Part shown: positions 51,566 to 61,031 of the stretch, one piece after another
Position numbering within the stretch: position 1 is the first letter of the stretch
Layout: each line of letters begins with the position of its first letter
Assembly: GCF_023218175.1 (NCBI RefSeq)
Contig: NZ_JALPTH010000002.1
Coordinates: 310,001-374,000 of the forward strand
Direction: 5' to 3'
From: Streptomyces lichenis
Lineage (GTDB): Bacteria; Actinomycetota; Actinomycetes; Streptomycetales; Streptomycetaceae
DNA: 64,000 bases
Notes under the pieces: generated by a model
Told to the model about the DNA's origin: nothing
The model's input: only the letters and a program-made list of their open reading frames with translations
The model's database searches: none
Translations under genes and position numbers: made by a program

Positions 51566-52375
51566 ATGCCGCCCACCGCCCGCAAGCGCACCCGCAGTTA
51601 CGACCCGGCCCGGATCCGCGCCGCCGTGCTCGCCCAGTTCGACCACGTACGGGCCGCGGTGCTCGGCCTCACTCCGGAGCAGCTGGCGCTGCCCACCCGG
51701 CTGGGGGCATGGACGGTGCTGGAGCTGGCGGCGCACATCACCATGGCGGTGCGCTCGGTGACCCGGGGCGTGGCCGCGCCCGCCCCCGCCACCCGGGACC
51801 TGGCCCTGCACCAGTGGCCGCTGGCCACCCGCCGGTTCGCGGCCGATGTGGACCATGACACCCGCGAGATCGCCGAGGCCGCCGCGGACGGGCCCGAGGC
51901 CTTGGCCGCGCTCTACGAGGAGACCCGGCGGGAGCTGGCCGCGGCCCTGGCGGACACCCCCGGCGAGCGGCTGATCACCACCCGGTTCGGCGGGGTGCGG
52001 CTCGACGACTTCCTGGTCACCCGGACCGTCGAACTCACCGTGCACACCGACGACCTGAACACCGCGACCGGGCTGGAGATCCCGTACGACCGCCAGGCGC
52101 TCGCCGCCTGCGTCCGGCTGCTGGCCGACACCCTGGCCACCTCCGCCCCCGGCGGCTCGGTCGAGGTGCGGATCCCGCCCTTCGCGGTGGTGCAGTGCGT
52201 CGAGGGCCCCCGGCACACCCGCGGCACCCCGCCCAACGTGGTCGAGACCGATCCGCTGACCTGGGTACGGCTCGCCACCGGCCGTACGGAGTGGGGCGCC
52301 GCCCTCGCCGAGGCCCGGGTGCACGCCAGCGGCGAGCGCGCCGACCTCTCCGCCCGCCTCCCCCTGCTCGGCTGA
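51566..52375 (+). CDS. Mycothiol-dependent-enzyme-like / maleylpyruvate isomerase N-terminal (DinB-fold) protein
   Basis: The 269-aa protein has a DinB-like four-helix domain (YDPARIRAAVLAQFDHVRAA, LGAWTVLELAAHITMAVRSV). The metal-ligand His in AAHI and HTDD positions (ELTVHTDDLNTATGLEIPYD) are conserved. A C-terminal sterol-carrier-type domain (VEVRIPPFAVVQCVEGPRHT, ETDPLTWVRLATGRTEWGAA) completes it. Members use mycothiol as cofactor in isomerisation or detoxification. The substrate is unknown and it stands alone. Confidence 0.87.
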   Translation: MPPTARKRTRSYDPARIRAAVLAQFDHVRAAVLGLTPEQLALPTRLGAWTVLELAAHITMAVRSVTRGVAAPAPATRDLALHQWPLATRRFAADVDHDTREIAEAAADGPEALAALYEETRRELAAALADTPGERLITTRFGGVRLDDFLVTRTVELTVHTDDLNTATGLEIPYDRQALAACVRLLADTLATSAPGGSVEVRIPPFAVVQCVEGPRHTRGTPPNVVETDPLTWVRLATGRTEWGAALAEARVHASGERADLSARLPLLG

Positions 52376-52431
52376 CCCACGCGGATCCCCGCCCGGTGGA
52401 ACCGGAACGCGATGGCGTCCGTCACAACGGC

Positions 52432-53283
52432 ATGCGGAACACGACTGCGCAAGCGAAGAAGAAGCACGTCACGGCAGGCGCCGCCGCGGCGCTCGTCCCG
52501 CTGCTGGCCCTCACCGCGGCCGCCTGCGGAACCGAGGGCGGCGGTACGGGCAGCGGCTCGGTGCAGCCCGCCCCCGCGCCCAAGGTGGCCGGCGTCCACT
52601 GGGCGGTGCAGAGCGTGACGGTGGACGGCAAGAAGAGCGGCCCGCCCGCCGAGGGCGCCCATCTCACCATCGAGAAGGGCCGGGCCTCCGGCTCCCTCGG
52701 CTGCAACGGCTTCAGCGCCAAGGCCGAGGTGAAGGGCGACACGGTCACCGTCTCCGAGCGCACCAGCACGGAGAAGGCCTGCCCGGGCCCGGCCTCGGAC
52801 TTCGAGGCGGCGCTCTCCGACGCGTTCACCGGCAAGCTCACCGCGAAGAGCGAGAAGGGCGGCGCCCTCACCCTCACCGGCGCGGACGGCAAGACCATCC
52901 GGCTCGCCGAGCAGCCGGCGACCCCGCTGGAGGGCACCGACTGGACGGTGGAGTCCCTGGTCAAGGGCGAGACCACCGCCTCCCTGCCCAAGGGCACCGA
53001 GGCCAAGGCCACCATGGTCTTCGGCAAGGACGGCTCGCTCCGCGGCAACCTGGGCTGCAACAGCTTCTCCACCACGGTGAAGAAGTCCGGCGCCACGCTG
53101 GCCTTCGACCGGGTCACCAGCACCCGCAAGCTGTGCGCCGGCCCGGAGATGGAGCTGGAGCGCGCGCTGACCAAGACCCTGGAGGGCGGCAAGGCCACCT
53201 ACGGGGTCGAGAACCGCACCCTGACCGTCACCGCCGCCGACGGCACCGGCTTCACGGCCCAGGCGGCCGCCGCCGCGAAGTAG
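52432..53283 (+). CDS. Double META-domain lipoprotein
   Basis: The 283-aa exported protein has a signal sequence ending LTAAACGTEGG; Cys32 would be the lipidated residue, although the -3 position is Ala rather than the usual Leu. Two META domains follow: VHWAVQSVTVDGKKSGPPAE with SGSLGCNGFSAKAEVKGDTV, and TDWTVESLVKGETTASLPKG with RGNLGCNSFSTTVKKSGATL. Each carries the conserved GCN-x-F motif. META proteins are implicated in heat or antibiotic tolerance in other bacteria. Confidence 0.9.
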   Translation: MRNTTAQAKKKHVTAGAAAALVPLLALTAAACGTEGGGTGSGSVQPAPAPKVAGVHWAVQSVTVDGKKSGPPAEGAHLTIEKGRASGSLGCNGFSAKAEVKGDTVTVSERTSTEKACPGPASDFEAALSDAFTGKLTAKSEKGGALTLTGADGKTIRLAEQPATPLEGTDWTVESLVKGETTASLPKGTEAKATMVFGKDGSLRGNLGCNSFSTTVKKSGATLAFDRVTSTRKLCAGPEMELERALTKTLEGGKATYGVENRTLTVTAADGTGFTAQAAAAAK

Positions 53284-53607
53284 CGCGCACCGGGACACGG
53301 GGCCGCCGGCCGGTGCGGGCGGGCGGCCCCGACCGGTGCCCCCGGGGACTCGCTACGGGCCTCGGGCGCCGGGTCCACCCGCCCCCTGCGACGAGGCCTG
53401 GGCGCCGGGTCCACCCGCCCCGTACCGGCCCCCGCCGTGACCCGCGGCCGCCGTCCCCGCTGCGAGGTCCGTCACACCCGGTGGGCCGCCCCCGCGCCGT
53501 AACGCGCCTGCTCAGCGGGGTGGGAGCGGTGGCGGAGGTGCCGCGGACCGGTCCCGAACCCCGTCCCCAATTCGGACCAGTGGTCGATCTCGCCTACACT
53601 CGGTGGC
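53284..53607. other. 324-base purF upstream region with 22-nt direct repeat
   Basis: GGGCGCCGGGTCCACCCGCC followed by CC is present at 53364-53385 and 53400-53421. The purF promoter must lie in this gap; CTACACTCGG just before the GTG may contain the -10. No further gene is seen. Confidence 0.5.
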
Positions 53608-55134
53608 GTGCCACGTGGTGACGGTCGACTCAATCACGATCTGCTTCCCGGCGAGAAGGGTCCCCAGGACGCCTGCGGCGTCTTCGGAGTCTGGGCCCCA
53701 GGTGAAGAGGTCGCAAAGCTGACGTACTTCGGGCTCTACGCCCTCCAACACCGAGGCCAGGAATCCGCGGGAATCGCGGTCGGCAACGGCTCCCAGATCC
53801 TCGTCTTCAAGGACATGGGACTGGTCTCCCAGGTCTTCGACGAAACCTCTCTCGGCTCCCTCCAGGGCCATATCGCGGTGGGCCACGCCCGCTACTCGAC
53901 CACCGGTGCCTCCGTGTGGGAGAACGCGCAGCCGACGTTCCGGGCCACCGCCCACGGCTCCATCGCGCTCGGCCACAACGGCAACCTGGTCAACACGGCC
54001 CAGCTCGCCGAGATGGTCGCCGACCTCCCCAAGCAGGACGGCCGTGCCACCCAGGTGGCGGCCACCAACGACACCGACCTGGTCACGGCCCTGCTGGCCG
54101 GGCAGGTCGACGAGGACGGCAAGCCGCTCACCGTCGAGCAGGCCGCCGCGAAGGTCCTCCCCGAGGTCCGGGGCGCCTTCTCCCTCGTCTTCATGGACGA
54201 GCACACCCTCTACGCCGCCCGCGACCCGCAGGGCATCCGCCCGCTGGTGCTGGGCCGGCTGGAGCGCGGCTGGGTGGTCGCCTCGGAGTCCGCCGCCCTC
54301 GACATCTGCGGCGCCGCGTATGTCCGCGAGGTCGAGCCCGGCGAGATGATCGCCATCGACGAGAACGGCATCCGCACCTCCCGATTCGCGGAAGCGAAGC
54401 CCAAGGGCTGTGTCTTCGAGTACGTGTACCTGGCCCGCCCCGACACCGACATCGCCGGGCGGAACGTCTACCTCTCGCGCGTCGAGATGGGCCGCCGCCT
54501 CGCCAAGGAGGCCCCGGCCGAGGCCGACCTGGTGATAGCGACCCCGGAGTCCGGCACCCCCGCCGCCATCGGCTACGCGGAGGCCAGCGGCATCCCGTTC
54601 GGCGCCGGACTGGTCAAGAACGCCTACGTCGGCCGGACCTTCATCCAGCCCTCGCAGACCATCCGCCAGCTCGGCATCCGCCTCAAGCTCAACCCGCTCA
54701 AGGAAGTCATCAAGGGCAAGCGGCTGGTCGTGGTGGACGACTCCATCGTCCGCGGCAACACCCAGCGCGCCCTGGTGCGGATGCTCCGCGAGGCCGGCGC
54801 CGCCGAGGTCCACATCCGGATCTCCTCCCCGCCGGTGAAGTGGCCCTGCTTCTTCGGCATCGACTTCGCCACCCGCGCCGAACTGATCGCCAACGGCATG
54901 ACCGTGGACGAGATCGGCACCTCGCTGGGCGCCGACTCCCTGTCGTACATCTCCATCGACGGCATGATCGAGGCCACCACCATCGACAAGCCGAAGCTCT
55001 GCCGCGCCTGCTTCGACGGCGAGTACCCGATGGAGCTGCCCGACCCCGAGCTGCTCGGCAAGCAGCTGCTGGAGACCGAGCTGGCCGCGGGCCCGGCCGC
55101 CACCGCGGCGACCGACGCCCTGCGCCGCCCCTGA
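53608..55134 (+). CDS. purF: Amidophosphoribosyltransferase
   Basis: First committed enzyme of purine synthesis: PRPP plus glutamine to phosphoribosylamine. The 508-aa protein is of the B. subtilis type: a short propeptide precedes catalytic Cys23 (GPQDACGVFGVW). Glutaminase residues follow in YALQHRGQESAGIAV, and the PRPP loop is LVVVDDSIVRGNTQRALV. The iron-sulfur Cys are probably in KWPCFFGIDF and KLCRACFDGE plus an earlier Cys. GTG 53608 is the start. purM follows after 68 bases. Confidence 0.97.
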   Translation: MPRGDGRLNHDLLPGEKGPQDACGVFGVWAPGEEVAKLTYFGLYALQHRGQESAGIAVGNGSQILVFKDMGLVSQVFDETSLGSLQGHIAVGHARYSTTGASVWENAQPTFRATAHGSIALGHNGNLVNTAQLAEMVADLPKQDGRATQVAATNDTDLVTALLAGQVDEDGKPLTVEQAAAKVLPEVRGAFSLVFMDEHTLYAARDPQGIRPLVLGRLERGWVVASESAALDICGAAYVREVEPGEMIAIDENGIRTSRFAEAKPKGCVFEYVYLARPDTDIAGRNVYLSRVEMGRRLAKEAPAEADLVIATPESGTPAAIGYAEASGIPFGAGLVKNAYVGRTFIQPSQTIRQLGIRLKLNPLKEVIKGKRLVVVDDSIVRGNTQRALVRMLREAGAAEVHIRISSPPVKWPCFFGIDFATRAELIANGMTVDEIGTSLGADSLSYISIDGMIEATTIDKPKLCRACFDGEYPMELPDPELLGKQLLETELAAGPAATAATDALRRP

Positions 55135-55202
55135 TCCCCGTGCCCGGGCCCGAGCGACCGCACCGGGCCCGGGGACACCTCCCACACGAAAGTTCCGCAG
55201 CC

Positions 55203-56285
55203 ATGTCCTCCCAGGCCACCAGTGCCGCAGGCGGCGCCTCCTACGCGAGCGCGGGCGTCGACATCGAAGCCGGCGACCGTGCCGTCGAGCTGATGAAGGA
55301 GTGGGTGAAGAAGACCCGGCGCCCCGAGGTCCTCGGCGGCATCGGCGGCTTCGCCGGCCTCTTCGACGCCTCCGCCCTCAAGCGGTACGAGCGGCCGCTG
55401 CTGGCCTCCGCCACCGACGGTGTGGGCACCAAGGTGGACATCGCCCGCCGCCTCGGCGTCTACGACACCATCGGCCACGACCTGGTCGCCATGGTCATGG
55501 ACGACATCGTGGTCTGCGGTGCCGAGCCGCTGTTCATGACCGACTACATCTGCGTCGGCAAGGTCCACCCCGAGCGGGTGGCCGCCATCGTCAAGGGCAT
55601 CGCCGAGGGCTGTGTGCTGGCCGGCTGCGCCCTGGTCGGCGGCGAGACCGCCGAGCACCCGGGCCTGCTCGGCGAGGACGACTTCGACGTGGCCGGCGCC
55701 GGCACCGGTGTGGTCGAGGCCGACCGGCTGCTCGGCCCCGAGCGCATCCGTACGGGGGACGCGGTCATCGCGATGGCCTCCTCCGGCCTTCACTCCAACG
55801 GGTACTCGCTGGTCCGGCACGTGCTGTTCGACCGGGCCGGGATGAACCTGGAGACCCGGGTCGAGGAGCTGGGACGGACGCTGGGCGAGGAGCTGCTGGA
55901 GCCCACCCGGATCTACTCGCTGGACTGCCTGGCGCTCACCCGCACCACCGAGGTGCACGCCTTCAGCCACATCACCGGCGGCGGCCTGGCCGCCAACCTC
56001 GCCCGGGTGGTCCCGGACGGGCTGCACGCGGTCGTCGACCGCTCGACCTGGGCCCCCGGCGCCGTCTTCGACCTGGTCGGCACCGCCGGTCAGGTGGAGC
56101 GGCTGGAGCTGGAGAAGACCCTCAACATGGGCGTCGGCATGATGGCCGTGGTCCCCGCCGACTCCGTCGACGCCGCCCTGACCACCCTCGCCGACCGGGG
56201 CCTGGACGCCTGGGTCGCCGGTGAGATCACCGAGCGCGGCGACCGCACCGAGGGCGCCGAGCTGACCGGCGACTACGCGAGCTGA
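55203..56285 (+). CDS. purM: AIR synthetase
   Basis: Converts FGAM to AIR with ATP; structurally related to PurL. The 360-aa protein shows YASAGVDIEAGDRAVELMKE, GGFAGLFDASALKRYERPLL, ASATDGVGTKVDIARRLGVY, GHDLVAMVMDDIVVCGAEPL and HITGGGLAANLARVVPDG. The ATG at 55203 starts a standard-length enzyme. It is co-transcribed with purF and ends before a perfect hairpin. Confidence 0.97.
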   Translation: MSSQATSAAGGASYASAGVDIEAGDRAVELMKEWVKKTRRPEVLGGIGGFAGLFDASALKRYERPLLASATDGVGTKVDIARRLGVYDTIGHDLVAMVMDDIVVCGAEPLFMTDYICVGKVHPERVAAIVKGIAEGCVLAGCALVGGETAEHPGLLGEDDFDVAGAGTGVVEADRLLGPERIRTGDAVIAMASSGLHSNGYSLVRHVLFDRAGMNLETRVEELGRTLGEELLEPTRIYSLDCLALTRTTEVHAFSHITGGGLAANLARVVPDGLHAVVDRSTWAPGAVFDLVGTAGQVERLELEKTLNMGVGMMAVVPADSVDAALTTLADRGLDAWVAGEITERGDRTEGAELTGDYAS

Positions 56286-56311
56286 CCGCGGAGAAGACCG
56301 TGCACAGCGCA

Positions 56312-56346
56312 GAAACCGGTCCGGGGCGGGGCCCCGGACCGGTTTC
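56312..56346. terminator. Terminator between purM and the DUF3073 gene
   Basis: Perfect 16-bp arms GAAACCGGTCCGGGGC / GCCCCGGACCGGTTTC with a GGG loop; serves both convergent genes. Confidence 0.9.
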
Positions 56347-56360
56347 GAAAGACGCAGGCG

Positions 56361-56618
56361 TCAAGCGCCGCGACGCTGTTGCGACGACGAGCCGGACTGG
56401 TCGTCCTCGTCCTCGTCATCGTCGTTGTACAACTCCGCGTAGCGGGCGTACGGGTCGTCTTCCTCGTCGTCATCCTCGAACGGTTCGCCGTTCGGCGGCT
56501 GACTCGAAGGTTGTGCGCCCAGCTCGTTGGCCAGGCGGGAGAGGTCCGTCCCGCCGCTGTTGTACTTCAGCTGGCGGGCGACCTTCGTCTGCTTGGCCTT
56601 GGCCCGGCCGCGCCCCAT
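56361..56618 (-). CDS. DUF3073-family small protein
   Basis: The 85-aa protein begins MGRGRAKAKQTKVARQLKYN and continues SGGTDLSRLANELGAQPSSQ, the conserved actinobacterial DUF3073 signature. It has a very acidic second half (EDDDEEDDPYARYAELYNDD). The opposite charges at its two ends suggest binding to nucleic acid or to basic partners, but no function is established to my knowledge. GAGGGGG stands before the ATG at 56618. Confidence 0.9.
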   Translation of the reverse strand: MGRGRAKAKQTKVARQLKYNSGGTDLSRLANELGAQPSSQPPNGEPFEDDDEEDDPYARYAELYNDDDEDEDDQSGSSSQQRRGA

Positions 56619-57023
56619 GGCTCGACCCCCTCGGTGACGGGGCTCGACGGCCCCAGAGTCTTGACACGCGTTCATGAATCGAGGCGGACTCTCCGCAGAG
56701 AGACCGACCCGTAGGGCTTCAACGGTACCTGCTTCCGCGCGCATACGGTACGCCGCCCGCATCACGCGCCCCGGAGCACGACCGGCGAGGCGCCCCGTCC
56801 CCGCTGGTCAGCTGCGATTTTAACCTCTTCCCGCGGTGCGACCCGCCGCAGGCGTGAGGCTGGTCTCTTTTGTCCACCCGACCCCGGCCGGCGGGCCGGG
56901 GCCATGACACGGACCAGGCAAGCCCGCCGTCCGTTCAGGTGGCCGAAACATTGCGTTCGCACCCGCGTCCGGAACGGTCACCCACCGTGGCGGGTGACCA
57001 TCCCTCACCGGACCGCGCCGGAC
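56619..57023. other. 405-base gap between vdh and the DUF3073 gene
   Basis: GGTCACCC...GGGTGACC at 56976-56999 forms an 11-bp hairpin with one mismatch, and it may end the vdh transcript. The remainder should include the DUF3073 promoter; no distinct elements were resolved. Confidence 0.5.
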
Positions 57024-58139
57024 TCAGAGCGCCGCCGGGGCGGCCTTCCGGGCACCGCGGGCGTCGGCCATCCGCTGCTCGGCGATCCGGTCGGCCGCGG
57101 CGGCCGGCGGGATACCGTCTTCCTTCGCACGTGCGAAGATCGCCAGCGTGGTGTCGAAGATCTTCGACGCCTTCGCCTTGCAGCGGTCGAAGTCGAAGCC
57201 GTTCAGCTCGTCCGCCACCTGGATGACCCCGCCGGCGTTCACCACGTAGTCCGGCGCGTAGAGGATCCCGCGGTCCGCGATGTCCTTCTCCACACCCGGG
57301 TGGGCGAGCTGGTTGTTGGCCGCGCCGCACACCACCCTGGCGGTCAGCACCGGCACCGTCTCGTCGTTCAGGGCGCCGCCCAGCGCGCACGGCGCGTAGA
57401 TGTCCAGGCCCGGGACGCGGATCAGCGCCTCGGTGTCCAGAGCCACGGTGACCTGCGGGAACTTGTCGGTGATCCGGCGCACCGACTCCTCGCGGACATC
57501 GGTGACGATGACCTCGGCGCCGTCGCCGAGCAGATGCTCCACCAGGTGGTGGCCGACCTTGCCGACCCCCGCCACACCGACCTTGCGGCCCTGGAGGGTC
57601 GGGTCGCCCCACAGGTGCTGGGCGGAGGCGCGCATGCCCTGGAAGACGCCGTACGCGGTGAGGACCGAGGAGTCGCCGGCGCCCCCGTTCTCGGGGGAGC
57701 GGCCGGTGGTCCAGCGGTTCTCCCGGGCCACCACGTCCATGTCGGCCACATAGGTGCCGACGTCGCAGGCGGTGACGTACCGGCCGCCCAGGGAGGCCAC
57801 GAACCGCCCGTAGGCGAGCAGCAGCTCCTCGGTCTTGATCAGCTCCGGGTCGCCGATGATCACGGCCTTGCCGCCGCCGTGCTCCAGGCCGGCGAGGGCG
57901 TTCTTGTACGACATGCCGCGGGCCAGGTTCAGCGCGTCGGCGACGGCCTCGGCCTCGGAGGCGTACGGGTAGAAGCGGGTGCCGCCGAGGGCGGGGCCCA
58001 GGGCGGTGGAGTGGAGGGCGATGACGGCCTTGAGGCCGGAGGCGCGGTCCTGGCAGAGGACGACCTGTTCGTGGCCTCCCTGCTCCGAGCGGAACAGGGT
58101 CTGCAGTACGTCGACAGGATCGCCGGTCACAGCGGTCAC
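57024..58139 (-). CDS. vdh: Valine (Leu/Phe/Val-type) dehydrogenase
   Basis: NAD-dependent oxidative deamination of branched-chain amino acids, feeding acyl-CoA precursors for polyketides in Streptomyces. The 371-aa protein has the substrate half [20 protein letters not shown] with the catalytic-Lys segment [20 protein letters not shown], and [20 protein letters not shown]. The Rossmann motif is [20 protein letters not shown], followed by [23 protein letters not shown] 58139 with GGGAG eight bases upstream gives the known N-terminus; longer starts are unlikely. Confidence 0.95.
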   Translation of the reverse strand: MTAVTGDPVDVLQTLFRSEQGGHEQVVLCQDRASGLKAVIALHSTALGPALGGTRFYPYASEAEAVADALNLARGMSYKNALAGLEHGGGKAVIIGDPELIKTEELLLAYGRFVASLGGRYVTACDVGTYVADMDVVARENRWTTGRSPENGGAGDSSVLTAYGVFQGMRASAQHLWGDPTLQGRKVGVAGVGKVGHHLVEHLLGDGAEVIVTDVREESVRRITDKFPQVTVALDTEALIRVPGLDIYAPCALGGALNDETVPVLTARVVCGAANNQLAHPGVEKDIADRGILYAPDYVVNAGGVIQVADELNGFDFDRCKAKASKIFDTTLAIFARAKEDGIPPAAAADRIAEQRMADARGARKAAPAAL

Positions 58140-58348
58140 GGTGGTGACTCCCAAGTTCGAGGCGGTGGAGCGGTCCTCCTGCGGGTGGGGAGGACCTGGC
58201 CCTCCAACGGGTGGGGAGGACCTGTTGGGCACGAGGGTAAGTGCTACCTGGGCGTAGCTCGGCCCCCGTGCCGGAGATCGGCCTCCGTCGGAGTACCCCG
58301 GCAGGACCCCGGGGCGCCCGGGACCCCCGGCGTGGAAGGATTCGGCGC

Positions 58349-59206
58349 ATGCCGGCGCCCTCCTCCGTCCCCGTCCCGTACGCCGCCTATCTGCGGGTCT
58401 ACGAGCCGCTGGCGGCCTTCCCGGAGCCCGAGCGGGCGCACTGGGAGGCGTACGCCCGCCGGGGGACGGCCCCCACCGCCCAGGACGAGCTGCGCAGGTC
58501 GCTGGCGGACCTGCTGCCGGTGCCGCCGGTGGCGGTGCCGGTGCACGAGAGCCCGGATGCCTTCACGGCCGAGGTGGACGGGGTGGTCTGCGTTTGTCCG
58601 TGGCGCACCCGGCTGCGCGGCTGGCTGTCGCTGGCGGAGCTGCCGGCGCTGCTGCCGCCCGCCCTGCTGGACGCGGCGCTGCCGCCGGTGGTGCGCGCCC
58701 AGGCGGCCGACGACTACGAGCGCTGGCGGAAGATCAACCCGGACGCGCGGCCGTGGATCCGGAGCGCGGTCTGGCAGGTGCCGGTGCGCTGGTTCGCGCT
58801 CTTCTCGGACAAGGAGCGGGAGTACGTCCCGGGTGGGCAGGACGAGGGAGGGGAGGGCGGTGGGCCGCGGCTGCGCTACCGCACCCCGATGGTGGAGGCC
58901 CGCCGGCGGGTGGCCCGGACGCTGAAGGCGCTGCGGGACGCGGAGGACGAGGGCCCGCTCATCGACGGGCTGGTGGACGTCGGGCGGTGGCTGGAGGAGT
59001 TCCACCCGCGCTCACTGGTCGAGCTGGACTACGGCGGCCTGGTGCACGCCCTCACCCCGGAGCAACTCGCCGAGGACCGTTCGGCGGCGGATGTGGCCCA
59101 GGGCATCGTCGCGCTGCGGGCCGGGGACACCGAGGCCGCGGGGGCGGTCTACGAGCGGCTGGCGGAGCGCTGGCGCGCGGTGCGCAACCTCCAGCACGCC
59201 AACTGA
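58349..59206 (+). CDS. Conserved Streptomyces protein of unknown function
   Basis: This 285-aa protein has no signal or membrane segment: [80 protein letters not shown] and [20 protein letters not shown]. It is rich in Trp and Arg and likely a compact cytosolic protein. The same gene sits between vdh and bldC in S. coelicolor by recollection, so it is core. The ATG at 58349 opens the conserved sequence; no strong ribosome site. Confidence 0.82.
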   Translation: MPAPSSVPVPYAAYLRVYEPLAAFPEPERAHWEAYARRGTAPTAQDELRRSLADLLPVPPVAVPVHESPDAFTAEVDGVVCVCPWRTRLRGWLSLAELPALLPPALLDAALPPVVRAQAADDYERWRKINPDARPWIRSAVWQVPVRWFALFSDKEREYVPGGQDEGGEGGGPRLRYRTPMVEARRRVARTLKALRDAEDEGPLIDGLVDVGRWLEEFHPRSLVELDYGGLVHALTPEQLAEDRSAADVAQGIVALRAGDTEAAGAVYERLAERWRAVRNLQHAN

Positions 59207-59692
59207 TTCCCCGTTCCCGGGGGCTTGACATCGCCGGGACCTTGGTCCCGATCCGGGCTTTTGCGTCAAGCGGGTGTCAAGCGTGATGGACAGCACGTAA
59301 CGCGCTCTTGCGCCCATCGCCCGACCTCATGCCAAAATAGGACAAGGAGTCCGGGGAGGGCTCCTTCCGCCCGCTATGGGCGGAAGGCTTCAGCATTGCA
59401 CGCTATGGGGGGTCTGTGTGGCTCCTGATCGCTCTGTGACTGGTCGTCACTGTGACGTGACTGTCCGTTATGGCATGGTCCATCGGCTTCCGTGGCTGAT
59501 GAACACCTGAGAGGGCAATTCCGTCGGTTTGGCCGAACGTGGCTGGACAGATGGTGTAGTTGTAGTGCCGAGGACAAGCCGTTCGTCCTATAACCGACTC
59601 GGCCCGCGTCTGCCATTTCGGGCAACGCGGGTCAAGGTGCAGAATTTAGAGGAATGAACCGAGATGGTTCGGTTCTCCCGAGGAGGCCGCTC
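59207..59692. other. bldC upstream region: leader hairpin and GTGAC repeats
   Basis: The 486-base gap contains a perfect 10-bp hairpin CCTTCCGCCC/GGGCGGAAGG (59363-59372, 59378-59387). CTGTGAC occurs twice flanking GTCAC (59434-59456), including the palindrome GTCAC-T-GTGAC at 59446-59456. The latter resembles BldD-type sites; BldD is known to act on developmental bld genes. AGGAGG precedes the bldC ATG. Confidence 0.5.
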
Positions 59693-59899
59693 ATGACCGC
59701 TCGCACCCCTGATGCCGAGCCGCTGCTGACCCCCGCTGAGGTAGCCACGATGTTCCGCGTGGACCCGAAGACGGTCACCCGCTGGGCAAAGGCGGGCAAG
59801 CTCACGTCCATCCGCACCCTGGGCGGGCACCGCCGCTACCGCGAGGCGGAGGTGCGCGCCCTGCTGGCGGGCATTCCGCAGCAGCGCAGCGAGGCCTGA
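59693..59899 (+). CDS. bldC: Developmental regulator BldC
   Basis: This 68-aa MerR-like winged-helix protein lacks the dimerisation coiled coil. LLTPAEVATMFRVDPKTVTR is the HTH and WAKAGKLTSIRTLGGHRRYR the wing. BldC binds cooperatively head to tail on DNA and delays entry into development in Streptomyces. The sequence is essentially canonical. ATG 59693 has a full AGGAGG at ideal spacing; an upstream in-frame ATG (59654) lacks one. Confidence 0.97.
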   Translation: MTARTPDAEPLLTPAEVATMFRVDPKTVTRWAKAGKLTSIRTLGGHRRYREAEVRALLAGIPQQRSEA

Positions 59900-59996
59900 A
59901 CACCCCGATGAACCGGGTCTGACCGGGTCCCCCAACCCGCCACGGCCCACCCTGGCTTCACCGGCCTCGGCCCGCCCCAACGGGCCCGTCGCCTTC

Positions 59997-60036
59997 AGAT
60001 CGCACCGGACTCCGCCTGGTCCGGTGCGATCTTTTT
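59997..60036 (+). terminator. bldC terminator
   Basis: Fourteen-bp arms AGATCGCACCGGAC / GTCCGGTGCGATCT with an 8-nt loop, followed directly by TTTT: a canonical intrinsic terminator, rare at this quality in the window. Confidence 0.93.
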
Positions 60037-60143
60037 GTGTCCGCTTCCGGCGCCTCTGTACCGTGCAATTGCACATATTAAATGGGTGTGTTGTAGGGAG
60101 GGGTTAAGTAAAGCCATGGGCAAAACCACTTAAGTGACGTGCG

Positions 60144-60698
60144 TCACAGGGGTGGAGACGCCTGCTCGGCCCCACCCCGGCCCCCGGGAGAGGCCCCCTC
60201 AGGTGCCGACCGCCGGTTCGCCCCCCGGCCCGCCTGCTTGTCCGGCTCCCGGCCCGCCGGCCCGCCTGCCTCGCGGCCTGCCTGCTTGTCCGGCTCCCGG
60301 GCTGTCTCCCGGCCCGCCGGCCCGCCTGCCTCGCGGCCTGTCTCGTGGGCGGTCTCCCGACCCGCCTCCCGGCCTGTCTGCCGGCCGGTCGGGGCCTCCC
60401 GCGTGCGCCCCGGGCTCTCGACGCTGCGACCGGGGCTCTCGGTGCCACGGTCGGGGCTCGCGGCGCTCCTGCCGGGGCCCGCGCCGCTCTCCCCGTTTCG
60501 GACGGCGCTCTCCCCGCTCCGGACGGCCTCGACGGGCGGCGGCTCCTCGCTCCACTCGTCCCCCGCCTCCAGGGCGAGCGCCAGAAGGCGGTGGCAGACG
60601 GCACACTGACGGGTCAGATGCCGGTACACGGACGCCGCCGCGAGATGGGCGCGCAGCAGCGCCCTGGTCTCATGCCTCGCTGTGGATGCCGCCGCCAT
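60144..60698 (-). CDS. DUF6274-like protein with Gly/Arg/Glu repeat tail
   Basis: The 184-aa product has a conserved N-terminal helical part (ARHETRALLRAHLAAASVYR, HLTRQCAVCHRLLALALEAG) containing a CxxC pair that could bind a metal. From about residue 60 it is low-complexity, with AGREAGGPAGRE and related units repeated; the DNA shows matching roughly 50-nt repeats at about 60225-60345. ATG 60698 is chosen since GGAGG lies eight bases upstream. It is convergent with bldC. No function is known. Confidence 0.78.
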   Translation of the reverse strand: MAAASTARHETRALLRAHLAAASVYRHLTRQCAVCHRLLALALEAGDEWSEEPPPVEAVRSGESAVRNGESGAGPGRSAASPDRGTESPGRSVESPGRTREAPTGRQTGREAGRETAHETGREAGGPAGRETAREPDKQAGREAGGPAGREPDKQAGRGANRRSAPEGASPGGRGGAEQASPPL

Positions 60699-60793
60699 GC
60701 GCGTCACCTCCGGTACGGGACCCCCGCGTCCCCCGCTGTCTGCGTACCGACGGCAGTTGACTCCGTCAAGACCGCGCGCACCCGGGCAAGCGA

Positions 60794-60828
60794 GAAGGCC
60801 CGCGTCCCCTAGGGGGATACGGGCCTCT
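60794..60828 (-). terminator. tRNA-Asp terminator
   Basis: GAAGGCCCG...TCCCC pairs with GGGGGA...CGGGCCTCTC, ten bases beyond the tRNA 3' end. Confidence 0.75.
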
Positions 60829-60837
60829 CATCTACGG

Positions 60838-60911
60838 CGATCCTGACGGGACTTGAACCCGCGACCTCCACCTTGACAGGGTGGCGAGCTAACCAACTGC
60901 TCCACAGGACC
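60838..60911 (-). tRNA. tRNA-Asp (anticodon GTC)
   Basis: Acceptor GGTCCTG/CAGGATC with a single G-T pair. Anticodon arm CCACC-CTGTCAA-GGTGG gives anticodon GTC. T-loop TTCAAGT. Confidence 0.95.
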
Positions 60912-61031
60912 TTGGTTTCGCCGCCTCGGCGGGCGGCTGCGACGTAACTGTACCCCAGCTCAGGGGGTGCGTCGAACCCGCGCCGAAGCCGCCCCCGTGA
61001 CCGGACGCCGGCGGGCCCCGCCCCGGCCCCG

